Positions 25,996 to 34,034 of a stretch of DNA of 64,000 bases are shown here, piece after piece. Numbering within the stretch: position 1 is the stretch's first letter; every line of letters begins with the position of its first letter. The notes beneath the pieces were generated by a model that searched no databases, was not told the DNA's origin, and worked only from the letters and a program-made list of their open reading frames with translations. The translations under genes were made by a program, and so were the position numbers. Source of the stretch: Alkalicoccobacillus gibsonii (GTDB lineage: Bacteria; Bacillota; Bacilli; Bacillales; Bacillaceae_D); assembly GCF_016798245.1 (NCBI RefSeq), contig NZ_JAEUZA010000005.1, forward strand, positions 233,387-297,386, written 5' to 3'.

Positions 25996-26427
25996 ATGAT
26001 TCAAGGACTCGGCCATATTACTTTTTCTGTTTCAGACATGGAACGTTCTGTTACATTTTATTCAACTCTTTTAGGTGTTTCACCCATCGTGTTGGGAGAG
26101 AAGACAGCTTATTTTGAAGCTGGTGGCATTTGGATTGCACTAAATCTCCAAGCGGATATTAAGCGAGATGAAATTTACAACTCGTACTCTCATGTTGCTT
26201 TTTCTATCAAGACTGAGGACATAGTTCAGATGCATGATACACTTTCCTCACTTCAGGCAAATGTCATTTCAGGTAGAAGCCGTGATCCATCTAGTGAGGG
26301 TAAATCCATATACGTACGGGATCCGGATGGACATCTTATTGAATTTCATACAGGGACGCTTACGCAGAGATTGGAGCACTTAAAGAAAACCAATCCAACT
26401 CTACTTGTTAAAGAGTCGTCAAATTAA
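25996..26427 (+). CDS. fosB: FosB-type metallothiol transferase (fosfomycin resistance)
   Basis: A 143-residue vicinal-oxygen-chelate enzyme. FosB adds bacillithiol or cysteine to the fosfomycin epoxide. Metal ligands are visible: His in GLGHITFSV, His in YSHVAFSI and Glu in HLIEFHTGTL. The motifs GGIWIALN, GRSRDPSS and KSIYVRDPDGH match FosB closely. Chromosomal, single gene with its own terminator, as in many bacilli, so it looks intrinsic rather than acquired. A related glyoxalase function cannot be excluded. Confidence 0.85.
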   Translation: MIQGLGHITFSVSDMERSVTFYSTLLGVSPIVLGEKTAYFEAGGIWIALNLQADIKRDEIYNSYSHVAFSIKTEDIVQMHDTLSSLQANVISGRSRDPSSEGKSIYVRDPDGHLIEFHTGTLTQRLEHLKKTNPTLLVKESSN

Positions 26428-26463
26428 AAAACAGGTAAACAGCCCGAGCTGTTTACCTGTTTT
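26428..26463 (+). terminator. Terminator of fosB (bidirectional)
   Basis: A 16-bp perfect stem (AAAACAGGTAAACAGC and complement, 4-base loop) that starts right at the fosB stop codon and also faces the convergent yhfK-like gene. Confidence 0.92.
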
Positions 26464-26472
26464 ATTTAAGAC

Positions 26473-27120
26473 TTATGCTTCTTTTAATGCTTCCTCTACA
26501 GCAGATCGCTCACCTGAAACTAGGTCAAAGCCTTTATTAATAACTGACTCTTCATCAAGCGCTGCAACAAGTGTATTTGCTACATCCTCACGCGGAATAT
26601 AACCACGATCTAGATCCTTCCCTGCAACAACCTTGCCTGTTCCTTCGTCATTAGTAAGGCCACCTGGACGCACGATCGTGTAGTCCAGACCACTGTTCTC
26701 TAGCCATACATCAGCATAGTGTTTCGCCGCGCTATAGTGCTGGATTTCACTACTCCAATTTTCACGTCTGTGAACACCAATCGCACTAACCATTAAGAAA
26801 CGCTTCACACCTGCTTGTTTAGCCGCTTCCACTGTTTTTATTGCACCATCTAAGTCAATTAAAATAGTTTTGTCTGCACCCGTATGACCACCGGATCCGG
26901 CAGCAAAGATCACAGCATCTGTCCCTTTTGCTGCTTCTGCAATATCATCAATGCTACCTTCTAGGTCAACTAGAGCTGTTTCTGCACCTAGATCTTGAAA
27001 TTGAGATAGTTGCTCCTCTTTACGAACGACCGCTTTGGCTGTGTGCTTGCCTTCCTTTTGAATCTTTTCTACTACTTGTTTCCCAATTTGTCCGTTTGCT
27101 CCTACTACTAATACTTTCAT
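26473..27120 (-). CDS. yhfK: YhfK-type NAD(P)-binding SDR protein
   Basis: A 215-residue atypical short-chain dehydrogenase (NmrA/SDR_a5-like). The nucleotide-binding Gly motif is VVGANGQIGKQV. FAAGSGGHTGADKT, SAIGVHRRENW, YSAAKHYAD and IVRPGGLTNDEGTG align with B. subtilis YhfK almost end to end. The Tyr-x-x-x-Lys pair (YSAAK) is intact, so it could be a reductase or a redox sensor. A sigma-B-type promoter lies just upstream, in line with a stress role. Confidence 0.9.
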   Translation of the reverse strand: MKVLVVGANGQIGKQVVEKIQKEGKHTAKAVVRKEEQLSQFQDLGAETALVDLEGSIDDIAEAAKGTDAVIFAAGSGGHTGADKTILIDLDGAIKTVEAAKQAGVKRFLMVSAIGVHRRENWSSEIQHYSAAKHYADVWLENSGLDYTIVRPGGLTNDEGTGKVVAGKDLDRGYIPREDVANTLVAALDEESVINKGFDLVSGERSAVEEALKEA

Positions 27121-27171
27121 TTTTATTTAGTCATTCCTTTCATTTATAAAAAAGTGAGTACTCTTATCAAA

Positions 27172-27197
27172 ATACCCCGTCTAATGTAAGAACAAAC
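27172..27197 (-). promoter_or_regulatory. Sigma-B-type promoter of yhfK
   Basis: On the minus strand GTTTGT (27197-27192) and GGGTAT (27177-27172) with a 14-base spacer, about 50 bases before the yhfK start. Confidence 0.6.
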
Positions 27198-27198
27198 A

Positions 27199-28449
27199 TT
27201 AAACCCAACCTCTTGCAACCATCCCCTCCTGTAAACGTTCGATTGCTAAAATCATGGCTGCTGTACGATAGCTTGTCTCATATGTCTCTACATGATGCAC
27301 TACTTTTTCATAACTAGTTACGATTCGACCTTTTAATTGCTTAAGGATCTCTTCTTCTTCCCAGTAATAATTCATTTGATTTTGTACTGTCTCTAAATAA
27401 GAAACAATCACACCACCACTGTTTGCTAGAATATCTGGAATGACACGTATACCTTGTTCCACCAGCACTTTCTCCGCAGCAGGTGTCGTAGGACCATTTG
27501 CAAGTTCAACAATTAGTTGAGCGTTTATTTGCTTGACATTGTCTTCGTGGATCACTCCATCAAGTGCAGCTGGGATTAAAATATCTGTCTCCACGTACAG
27601 TAAGTCATCTGGTGAACTCATACAATCATCCTCACCATACGAAGCGAGATCCCCACCTTCCTTCGCTTCTTGTGCCTTTGGAATATCCAATCCGTTTTGA
27701 TCATATAAGGCGGTTTTGGAATCACTGACCGCGACTACTTTAAATCCAAGGTCATACAAAAGCTTAGCTGCGATCTGGCCTCCGTTTCCAAATCCTTGAA
27801 TGGCAATGGAAGTCGAGCTTGCCTCCATGTTCGAGTCTTGTAACATGCGTTCAATAAGATAAACAGCTCCTTGTGCAGTAGCTTGACTTCTACCTTCAGA
27901 TCCACCGAGAATCAATGGTTTTCCTGTAATAATGCCAGGAATAAAACCCGACTGACGTTTTGAGTATGTATCCATCATGTAACCCATGATTGTTGGATTC
28001 GTATTGACGTCAGGAGCCATAATGTCCTGTGTTGGACCGACTACATCACCCATTGCTTCCATGAACGCTCGACTGACTCTACGCACTTCTCGTTCACTTA
28101 GTTCGTTTGGATCGCAAACTACACCTCCTTTTCCTCCTCCTTGGGGAATCTCTACTAATGCGCACTTAAAACTCATCCACATAGATAATGCTTTTGTTTC
28201 CTCAAGATCTACCTCTGGATGAAACCGCAATCCTCCTTTATACGGACCAAGTGCATCAGAATGTTGAGAACGGTAGGCTTGAAATAAAGTCGTTGAACCG
28301 TCGTCACGTTCCACCGGAAATGAAACGTGCACTACTCGTTTTGGGGTCTTGAGCAAGTCTTTAATAATAGGATCAATCTCTATCAACTTTGTTGCTTCCT
28401 CAATTTGCTCAATCACATGATCATACGCTGTTTCTTCCGTCTGACTCAC
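27199..28449 (-). CDS. Glu/Leu/Phe/Val dehydrogenase (probable NAD glutamate dehydrogenase)
   Basis: A 416-residue enzyme that interconverts glutamate and 2-oxoglutarate plus ammonia. Substrate-binding motifs are GPYKGGLRFHPEVD and the catalytic Lys in PQGGGKGGVVCDP; the Rossmann motif is IQGFGNGGQIAA, and ILANSGGVIVSYLE follows. It resembles RocG/GudB but is diverged from both, so I leave the symbol open. The GTG start at 28449 has AAGGGGG 8 bases upstream; the longer frame to 28503 is not supported. A sigma-B promoter of the next gene overlaps its 3-prime end. Confidence 0.9.
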   Translation of the reverse strand: MSQTEETAYDHVIEQIEEATKLIEIDPIIKDLLKTPKRVVHVSFPVERDDGSTTLFQAYRSQHSDALGPYKGGLRFHPEVDLEETKALSMWMSFKCALVEIPQGGGKGGVVCDPNELSEREVRRVSRAFMEAMGDVVGPTQDIMAPDVNTNPTIMGYMMDTYSKRQSGFIPGIITGKPLILGGSEGRSQATAQGAVYLIERMLQDSNMEASSTSIAIQGFGNGGQIAAKLLYDLGFKVVAVSDSKTALYDQNGLDIPKAQEAKEGGDLASYGEDDCMSSPDDLLYVETDILIPAALDGVIHEDNVKQINAQLIVELANGPTTPAAEKVLVEQGIRVIPDILANSGGVIVSYLETVQNQMNYYWEEEEILKQLKGRIVTSYEKVVHHVETYETSYRTAAMILAIERLQEGMVARGWV

Positions 28450-28502
28450 TCGATTCGCCCCCTTTGTTGTTACAAGATCTTTTCCCGAAACTATTTTTTG
28501 CA

Positions 28503-28533
28503 AACAAAAAACCTTAGCTTTTCTCAGCCAAGG
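28503..28533 (-). terminator. Terminator overlapping the micro-gene stop
   Basis: On the minus strand CCTTGGCT pairs with AGCTAAGG (one G-U) and is followed by six Ts. The stop codon of the 33-residue ORF lies inside the hairpin. Confidence 0.8.
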
Positions 28534-28625
28534 TCATCATGTAAAATCATTTCATGTTGCTCAATCTCTTTTTCGAATAGCTTCACAAACAGAGGGTGAA
28601 AGACATGCACAAATAATGATCTCAC
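28524..28625 (-). CDS. 33-residue small protein, unrecognised
   Basis: A micro-ORF with GTG start (MRSLFVHVFHPLFVKLFEK at the N-terminus, ILHDDLG at the end). AAGGAGTG lies 7 bases before the start. The terminator hairpin overlaps the last codons, so transcript and ORF end together. An 8-bp inverted repeat lies 50 bases upstream in the promoter region. The N-terminal half is hydrophobic and aromatic, the C-terminal half acidic, suggesting an amphipathic membrane-associated helix. No family recognised. Confidence 0.65.
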   Translation of the reverse strand: MRSLFVHVFHPLFVKLFEKEIEQHEMILHDDLG

Positions 28626-28671
28626 ATTAATCACTCCTTTTATTCTTCAACACTATAGTTTATGCAGTGTT

Positions 28672-28692
28672 TTACTAGATTATGTCTAGTAA
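28672..28692 (-). promoter_or_regulatory. Operator-like dyad upstream of the 33-residue gene
   Basis: Perfect 8-bp arms TTACTAGA and TCTAGTAA separated by 5 bases. It overlaps the expected -35 region of a possible promoter with TATAGT as -10. Typical size for a dimeric helix-turn-helix repressor site. Confidence 0.55.
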
Positions 28693-28756
28693 TTTCCGGG
28701 ACACGTTAAATTAATAGATAAAAAATGAGTACCCGCTTAGAAGAAATTAAAACCTG

Positions 28757-29140
28757 TCAAGGAGCGACAACTTCAACCTTTATTCGATCTGGATCTTCAA
28801 AATATACGGCGTAGTGCTTGTCTCCTCCAGCATAGGGGTGAGTATTTTGATATAGAAGGCGTGTGCCACGATCTTTCAACGTTGTGGTTAATTCATTAAT
28901 ATGTAGACGGGAACGACCAAAAAAAGCGAGATGGTTTAAACCAATTCGTTTACGATGGTACCCCTCTTCCAAAAAGCGTTGCTCTACTTGAACAAACACA
29001 ACATAGCTGTGATCCTGTTTATAGCTAAAACCCTCGTCCCATTCCTGATATAACGCATAACCCAAATCTTCTAAAAGCCAACCCCAAAACGCTTTTGATT
29101 CACTTAAATTTGATACATACAGTTCAATGTGATGAATCAT
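28757..29140 (-). CDS. VOC-family (glyoxalase-like) protein
   Basis: A 127-residue vicinal-oxygen-chelate protein: MIHHIELYVSNLSESKAFW at the start, GLNHLAFFGRS in the middle and AVYFEDPDRIKVEVVAP at the end. His residues in HHIEL and NHLAF and the Glu in KVEVV fit the metal-binding positions. The ATG follows the stop of the upstream small membrane gene by 2 bases, with GAGAGGG overlapping it, so the two are co-translated. Substrate unknown. Confidence 0.85.
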   Translation of the reverse strand: MIHHIELYVSNLSESKAFWGWLLEDLGYALYQEWDEGFSYKQDHSYVVFVQVEQRFLEEGYHRKRIGLNHLAFFGRSRLHINELTTTLKDRGTRLLYQNTHPYAGGDKHYAVYFEDPDRIKVEVVAP

Positions 29141-29142
29141 GG

Positions 29143-29346
29143 TTACCCTCTCCTACCTTGTTTTTGAGCTTTCTTGGTGATCTGTGATAAGAAATAAATG
29201 CTAAGACAGATCACAACAAGCAAAAACCACATCCCCGTTCCCCCGCGATCAGGATCATCTAATGAAAAGAGTAGATATCCCAACACAAAGATCGCTAAAA
29301 GGTTGAGTGTGGTTTGAATGGCCCGAATAACTTCTATCCCTTTCAT
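29143..29346 (-). CDS. Small two-helix membrane protein
   Basis: A 67-residue protein with two hydrophobic segments (about 12-28 and 38-56) and a basic C-terminal tail (TKKAQKQGRRG). AAAGGAG lies upstream of the ATG. It is coupled to the VOC gene downstream. I recognise no family, and no function is assigned. Confidence 0.7.
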   Translation of the reverse strand: MKGIEVIRAIQTTLNLLAIFVLGYLLFSLDDPDRGGTGMWFLLVVICLSIYFLSQITKKAQKQGRRG

Positions 29347-29400
29347 AGGATTTCTCCTTTCAAAAAGGTTCTTTTATTTCAATGGAAGGTGATATAACAA

Positions 29401-29440
29401 AAGACTAATAACTCTTGCCTTACTTAGAATTATTAGCCTT
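29401..29440 (-). terminator. Terminator of the HAD phosphatase gene
   Basis: On the minus strand AAGGCTAATAATTC pairs with GAGTTATTAGTCTT (wobbles at two positions), followed by TTGTTAT. Confidence 0.65.
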
Positions 29441-29466
29441 TACGTTTTCTATTTATCATTTATGGC

Positions 29467-30276
29467 TTACTGAAGCACAAATTCATTAATTGCCTTTGCT
29501 ACGCCATTTTCGTTGTTTGTGGCTGTGATATGATTAGCTACTTCTTTTAATTCTGGAATGGCATTCCCCATGGCTACTCCACATCCAGCGAATTGTACCA
29601 TCGTTACATCGTTTCCATTGTCGCCAATAGCCATAACTTCTTCCTGCTTGATTCCTAATGTTTCAGCAAGTAGCTTAACTGCATTACCTTTACTTACGTT
29701 TGGATTTAAAATTTCTAAGAAAAACGGTGAGCTTTTTACAAGCATATAGTTATCTTTCATCTCTGCCGGGATATTGGCAATCGTTTGATCTAATGTTTCA
29801 GGCTTATCAATGAACATCATTTTAGGAATAATGATATCTTCTGGTGCCTCGTCCACAGGCATATAGCTTAACGGAACGGTAGTCAGGTAAGACTCTAACA
29901 CAGTGTATTCACTAATTTGGCGATTCGGTGAATACAGATTGGCTGAATCAAAATAATGCATCGGTGAGTTTAGCTCTTTACTTATATTGTAAATCGTTTG
30001 TAAGTCTTTATATTCAAGCGTAAGCTCAGACACAACTTCATTTGTATATGCATTTTGAACCAACGCCCCGTTATAAGCAATGACAAAGTCTCCGTCTTCC
30101 GTTAAATTAAGCGCATCAAGATACTGCTTCACCCCGCCAATTGGTCTACCGGTACATAATACGACCTTAACTCCTTTTTGTTTTGCAGAGTGCAAAGCCT
30201 GTTGCACTTCGTCTGTTACCTCGTGCTTATCGTTAAGTAGCGTACCATCAATATCAATGGCAATTAATTTAATCAT
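29467..30276 (-). CDS. Cof-type HAD-IIB sugar phosphatase
   Basis: A 269-residue haloacid-dehalogenase phosphatase. Motif I is AIDIDGTLLND with the nucleophile Asp, motif II is CTGRP, motif III Lys lies in SKGNAVKLLAE and motif IV is AIGDNGNDVTMV. The C2 cap lies between motifs II and III. It belongs to the YidA/YwpJ group, which dephosphorylates sugar phosphates or FMN. Monocistronic, with its own terminator. Confidence 0.92.
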   Translation of the reverse strand: MIKLIAIDIDGTLLNDKHEVTDEVQQALHSAKQKGVKVVLCTGRPIGGVKQYLDALNLTEDGDFVIAYNGALVQNAYTNEVVSELTLEYKDLQTIYNISKELNSPMHYFDSANLYSPNRQISEYTVLESYLTTVPLSYMPVDEAPEDIIIPKMMFIDKPETLDQTIANIPAEMKDNYMLVKSSPFFLEILNPNVSKGNAVKLLAETLGIKQEEVMAIGDNGNDVTMVQFAGCGVAMGNAIPELKEVANHITATNNENGVAKAINEFVLQ

Positions 30277-30357
30277 GTCATTTCTCCACCCTATCTGTCT
30301 ATAATCACTCCTTTGTTAGTATAGCACGCCTGCTCTTTTTATTCGTACCAGATCTAC

Positions 30358-30984
30358 TTAACCATATTTAAACAGTACTTCCACTACAGCTTTAATATCA
30401 ATTAAACCTGGTTGAATGGAGGTTTGCTGCGTGGCATCAAATAACGCAAGCGGACGAACGACACCTGCCTCATTAACCGGGACCTCTCGCACCCAGACTG
30501 GCAAGGGATTAAGTGATACAGAAAGGGTACGGCTGATGGCTTGTGCCTTTTGATAGGCATCATTCATGGCCTGATCCAATGCTTGAAGCGTTGCCCCGGA
30601 GGTGTTTGCAAGAGTAAATTGAGTGCCAGATATACTGTTTGCTCCATTCGCTACCGCCTGATCAATGATCGTGCCTGCTAAGGTAAGATCGTTAACCGTA
30701 ATCTCAAGTAAATGCGTTACAAGATGGGCTCGAAACACTTGTGTCCCATCAACATAGTCATATTGTGGGTCTATCTGATAGACCACTGTTTGGATCTGAT
30801 CTCCTGGTATGCCCAATGACATGAGGGAATGAATAATGGCTTGAATCGCATCGGCATTTTCTGTTTGAGCTTGTTGAACGGTTTGGTTCTCCGTCTTCAC
30901 TCCGAGTGTGATAGAAAGCTGATCTGGCCGAACGGAAAGAATAGCCTCCCCCTGAACTTTAATGGTCTGCTCTGCCTGACTCAT
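30358..30984 (-). CDS. SIMPL-domain (DUF541) protein
   Basis: A 208-residue protein with one SIMPL/DUF541 domain covering nearly the whole length: IKVQGEAILSVRPDQLSITLGVKTEN, LVTHLLEITVNDLTLAGTIIDQAV and GANSISGTQFTL. There is no clear signal peptide, unlike the periplasmic YggE/BP26 relatives, so it may be cytoplasmic. Family members are reported to protect against oxidative stress or form large ring assemblies. Function here is unknown. Confidence 0.85.
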   Translation of the reverse strand: MSQAEQTIKVQGEAILSVRPDQLSITLGVKTENQTVQQAQTENADAIQAIIHSLMSLGIPGDQIQTVVYQIDPQYDYVDGTQVFRAHLVTHLLEITVNDLTLAGTIIDQAVANGANSISGTQFTLANTSGATLQALDQAMNDAYQKAQAISRTLSVSLNPLPVWVREVPVNEAGVVRPLALFDATQQTSIQPGLIDIKAVVEVLFKYG

Positions 30985-31094
30985 CTCATCCTCCTTAGGT
31001 TTGAAATACTTTATATGTATGATAAATTGTTTGAAAGGTACATACGGAACGAACGTTTACAATATCCAGAACAATCACATTCATGATAACAAAC

Positions 31095-31127
31095 AAAATG
31101 AAACGCCCCAAAAAGATTGAGGCGTTT
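31095..31127 (-). terminator. Terminator of the hpaB-like gene
   Basis: AAACGCC / GGCGTTT hairpin extended by CA/TG pairs, followed on the minus strand by a T-rich stretch, 7 bases after the stop. Confidence 0.75.
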
Positions 31128-31133
31128 GTTTTG

Positions 31134-32564
31134 TTATTCTTCTTCAATTTGAATGTTTAAGAATGATGAAATCTTTTCTTTTGCTACATCTTTGTCGTAC
31201 GAGCCATATAAAGAAACAGGAGTACGGACTGGATCGCCAAAAAACATTTGCTCATATAACGTCTGTCTGGAGCCAAATGCACTCATGGTTAGATCCCATG
31301 CCAATCTAAAAAGCTTCACCTTATTCTCAGCTGTAATCTTTTCCCCTCGTAATGTTAAAGAAAGGGCAGGTTCGATAGCAGATTGAAAATCCTTTTCTGA
31401 AGGAATTGCAATCAAGCCACTAGCGCCGATAAGCGTAAGAATATCCGTGAGTCTTGGATACGCTTTTTGAAAGTAATGAAAAGCCATCTTAAGCTTTAAT
31501 CCGTTGGGCACAAATAAGCCTCTGGCGTTTACTTCACCTTCCTCCTCGGCAGCGAGTACAAAGCCCTTCATGATCTCATGAGCCATTGCTATTTCGCTAA
31601 TTTTCTCTTGAATATGCTGATATTCTGTGACAACAAGGCTCTCAGCCATCAGTTGAGCAATTCCAAGCATCCACTCTGTTTTAGCAATTTGTCTGTTCGC
31701 CGATTGATATAATAAGAAAGCTTCCATACCCGTTTCTGTTTTGATTACAGCTGCCGCATCTGAATCACCATACAGAAAGACTCGATCCCATGGCACTAAT
31801 ACATGGTCAAACATCACCATAGCGTCTCCCTCATCAAACCGTGAGGCAAGTGGGTCGTTAAAACTCGTTGTGCCCTCTGCATAGGAAGGTCTACACACAA
31901 AAGAAAGACCAGGAGTATTCGACGCAATACAAAATCCAAACAAATACGAAGGATCGGTAAAACTCCCTGCCGGTAGCACAAGTAGCTGATCGGTTAACCC
32001 ACCTTGAGTAGCTAACATTCTGGCTCCTTGAATGACAATGCCCTCTTCTGTTTCGTCTATCACTTTTGCTGCAATTACGGTTTCGTCATCTCCATCTGGC
32101 CAGTAGAATTTTCGACTGACCTGCGGATTGATAAATGTGTGCGTAAATGTGTAGTCCTTCTCCCGTGCTTCAGCAAAAATACGGTCCATATTTTGTTGAT
32201 ACGTTCCAAAAAAAGTAGAAGATGCTGCCATCGCCATAATGGCAGAACTAACATAATCAGGCGATCTTCCAAGCATTCCTGCTGTTTTTGTAGCCCAGTG
32301 ACGAATCGCTTTTCCACGTTTCTTTAATTCATCTTTCGTCCTAGGGATTTCATAAGCAAAATTAAATTGTTTTGTATGATCCATTAATAAATCGGGCTGC
32401 TGCTGTACCTCATCATATAAAGCGGCTTTGCTTTGAACAATCCCATTAAATGCAGGATGTTCTGAAACATTCCCTTTTATTTTCTCTCCATTTAGCCAAA
32501 TCACATTCTGAAGAGCATCGATCCGATTTATATAGTCTTTTCCCGAAGATGTTCCCATCATCAC
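31134..32564 (-). CDS. hpaB: 4-hydroxyphenylacetate 3-monooxygenase large subunit (HpaB/YoaI family)
   Basis: A 476-residue FADH2-dependent aromatic hydroxylase. Family motifs: GKDYINRIDAL near the start, MLGRSPDYV, THTFINPQVSRK, GARMLATQGGLTDQLLVLP, DHVLVPWDRVFLYGD and SAFGSRQTLYEQMFFGDP at the end. It would hydroxylate 4-hydroxyphenylacetate (or a similar phenol) using flavin from a separate reductase. No HpaC reductase or ring-cleavage genes lie nearby, so its pathway is incomplete in this window. Start may be the GTG at 32564 or one of the two following ATGs. Confidence 0.9.
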   Translation of the reverse strand: MMMGTSSGKDYINRIDALQNVIWLNGEKIKGNVSEHPAFNGIVQSKAALYDEVQQQPDLLMDHTKQFNFAYEIPRTKDELKKRGKAIRHWATKTAGMLGRSPDYVSSAIMAMAASSTFFGTYQQNMDRIFAEAREKDYTFTHTFINPQVSRKFYWPDGDDETVIAAKVIDETEEGIVIQGARMLATQGGLTDQLLVLPAGSFTDPSYLFGFCIASNTPGLSFVCRPSYAEGTTSFNDPLASRFDEGDAMVMFDHVLVPWDRVFLYGDSDAAAVIKTETGMEAFLLYQSANRQIAKTEWMLGIAQLMAESLVVTEYQHIQEKISEIAMAHEIMKGFVLAAEEEGEVNARGLFVPNGLKLKMAFHYFQKAYPRLTDILTLIGASGLIAIPSEKDFQSAIEPALSLTLRGEKITAENKVKLFRLAWDLTMSAFGSRQTLYEQMFFGDPVRTPVSLYGSYDKDVAKEKISSFLNIQIEEE

Positions 32565-32638
32565 CCATCCTATTCACTCAAAATGTATCTTCATAAATAT
32601 GCGAATGGGGCGTGTCTTGTTCAAACGGTCTCGTCTCT

Positions 32639-32671
32639 AAAAAAAGCAGCCTGAACACTAGGTTCGGCTGC
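32639..32671 (-). terminator. Terminator of the 147-residue gene
   Basis: GCAGCC-GAAC pairs with GTTC-GGCTGC with a bulge; on the minus strand seven Ts follow. Confidence 0.88.
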
Positions 32672-32678
32672 AAGTGCA

Positions 32679-33122
32679 TTATCGAATAAATAGTAAAAGT
32701 AGATCCAAGAAAGTTTCTTCGTTTAGTTCAGCCTTTTGCACTCCACCAAATTCGTGACGTGTTGATTTCCATTTCCCTTCATCGTGGAAGAAGTAGGTGC
32801 TTTGCAAAACAGAGGCTCCATTCTGAATGGAGATCTTATACTCACCACGTTGACTTCCTGTTACATCCGGCAGAAGAATAACGGGCTTTTTACCGTATAC
32901 TTTAATCTGTTTTCCAATCACATTAAACCGATTCGGACCAACAGACACGTCACTTACCTCAAGCTGATTTTTTTCAATAGCCGGCTTTAAAGCGTTATCA
33001 ATTTGCTTGAAAAGCTCGGTTACCACTTGTAAAAATTGATATTCTCTTTCTTCAACAGGTGACTTTTTAGTCTTAAGTCGATCCTGCTCTTTATCTAAAT
33101 AGTCGAATAACTGGTGTGCCAT
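32679..33122 (-). CDS. Conserved hypothetical cytoplasmic protein (147 aa)
   Basis: A 147-residue soluble protein, starting MAHQLFDYLDKEQDRLKTKK. The first half is a charged helix, the second half is beta-rich (VSVGPNRFNVIGKQIKVYGKK, GEYKISIQNGASVLQSTYFF). GGAGGGG lies 9 bases before the ATG at 33122; the frame upstream to 33194 lacks a site. It ends in its own terminator. I do not recognise the family, and the neighbours give no clue to its role. Confidence 0.7.
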   Translation of the reverse strand: MAHQLFDYLDKEQDRLKTKKSPVEEREYQFLQVVTELFKQIDNALKPAIEKNQLEVSDVSVGPNRFNVIGKQIKVYGKKPVILLPDVTGSQRGEYKISIQNGASVLQSTYFFHDEGKWKSTRHEFGGVQKAELNEETFLDLLLLFIR

Positions 33123-33199
33123 AGGTCTATTCCCCTCCAATTTCTCTATGAGTGCATTCGACTTAATCTTATAAAATCCTGCACTAAACCACAATACTT

Positions 33200-33946
33200 T
33201 TATAAGTGTTCAAACAATGTCCAATGATTTGTCAGCTTAATTAAGTCAGTAACCGTCACAAGTTCGTACCCATCTTCAATCAGAGCAGGAATAATGACTT
33301 CAAGCGCTTGAACAGTTTGAACCCGCTTCCCACCGGCATCATGAAACAAAATAATATCTCCTGGGTGAACATTGGGCAGGACATTTCGAATAATTTTCCC
33401 TACACCTGGATTCGCCCAATCTCTAGAATCCTGATGCCATGACCACATAATGACCTGGTATTGCTCCTCTGCAGCCGTTTCGATAATCACATCGTCGTAA
33501 TAGCCTGCAACCGGGCGAAATAAACGAGGATGAACTCCCGTCGTCTCAACAATTAATTTCTCTGTTTGTTTAATTTCAGAACGTAATTCCGATTTTGAAA
33601 TCCCCAATAGTGGAACATGATGGTACGTATGATTTCCAATTTCATGTCCGTGTTCAGCTGCTTTTTTTACGACATCTGGTAGCTTTTCTACTTGCTCTCC
33701 AGTCACAAAGAAGGTTGCTTTGGCATCATATCGGTCAAGAATCTCCATAATCTTCTCTGTATATACCGGATGAGGACCATCATCAAAGGTCAAAGCAATC
33801 AACGGTTTCTTGGTAGGAATATCCCAAATGGCTTTTCCCGTCTGTTCATAATCATACCGATCCTTCGTTTCGGCTTTAGACACTACAGAAGGATACAGCA
33901 ACACCAACATATTTATAACAAGCACTACCCTTAACAGCTTTCTCAT
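33200..33946 (-). CDS. Secreted polysaccharide deacetylase (NodB/PdaA-like)
   Basis: A 248-residue NodB-homology deacetylase with an N-terminal signal/anchor helix (LLRVVLVINMLVLLYPSVVSKA). Motif 1 is LTFDDGPHP (catalytic base and metal Asp), motif 2 is GNHTYHH (metal His), motif 3 is LFRPVAGYYDD and motif 5 is ILFHDAGG. The motif 3 Pro-Val-Ala-Gly differs a little from the usual RPPYG. It should remove N-acetyl groups from peptidoglycan or another wall glycan. ATG at 33946 has AGGAGGG 6 bases upstream. Confidence 0.9.
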   Translation of the reverse strand: MRKLLRVVLVINMLVLLYPSVVSKAETKDRYDYEQTGKAIWDIPTKKPLIALTFDDGPHPVYTEKIMEILDRYDAKATFFVTGEQVEKLPDVVKKAAEHGHEIGNHTYHHVPLLGISKSELRSEIKQTEKLIVETTGVHPRLFRPVAGYYDDVIIETAAEEQYQVIMWSWHQDSRDWANPGVGKIIRNVLPNVHPGDIILFHDAGGKRVQTVQALEVIIPALIEDGYELVTVTDLIKLTNHWTLFEHL

Positions 33947-34034
33947 ACCAACCCTCCTAGCTCTTCCGAGGAGTCTATTCATTAGGTTAGGTTATGGAAA
34001 GCTGCGTGAGCCTATACTTATAATTTGTGCTTGT

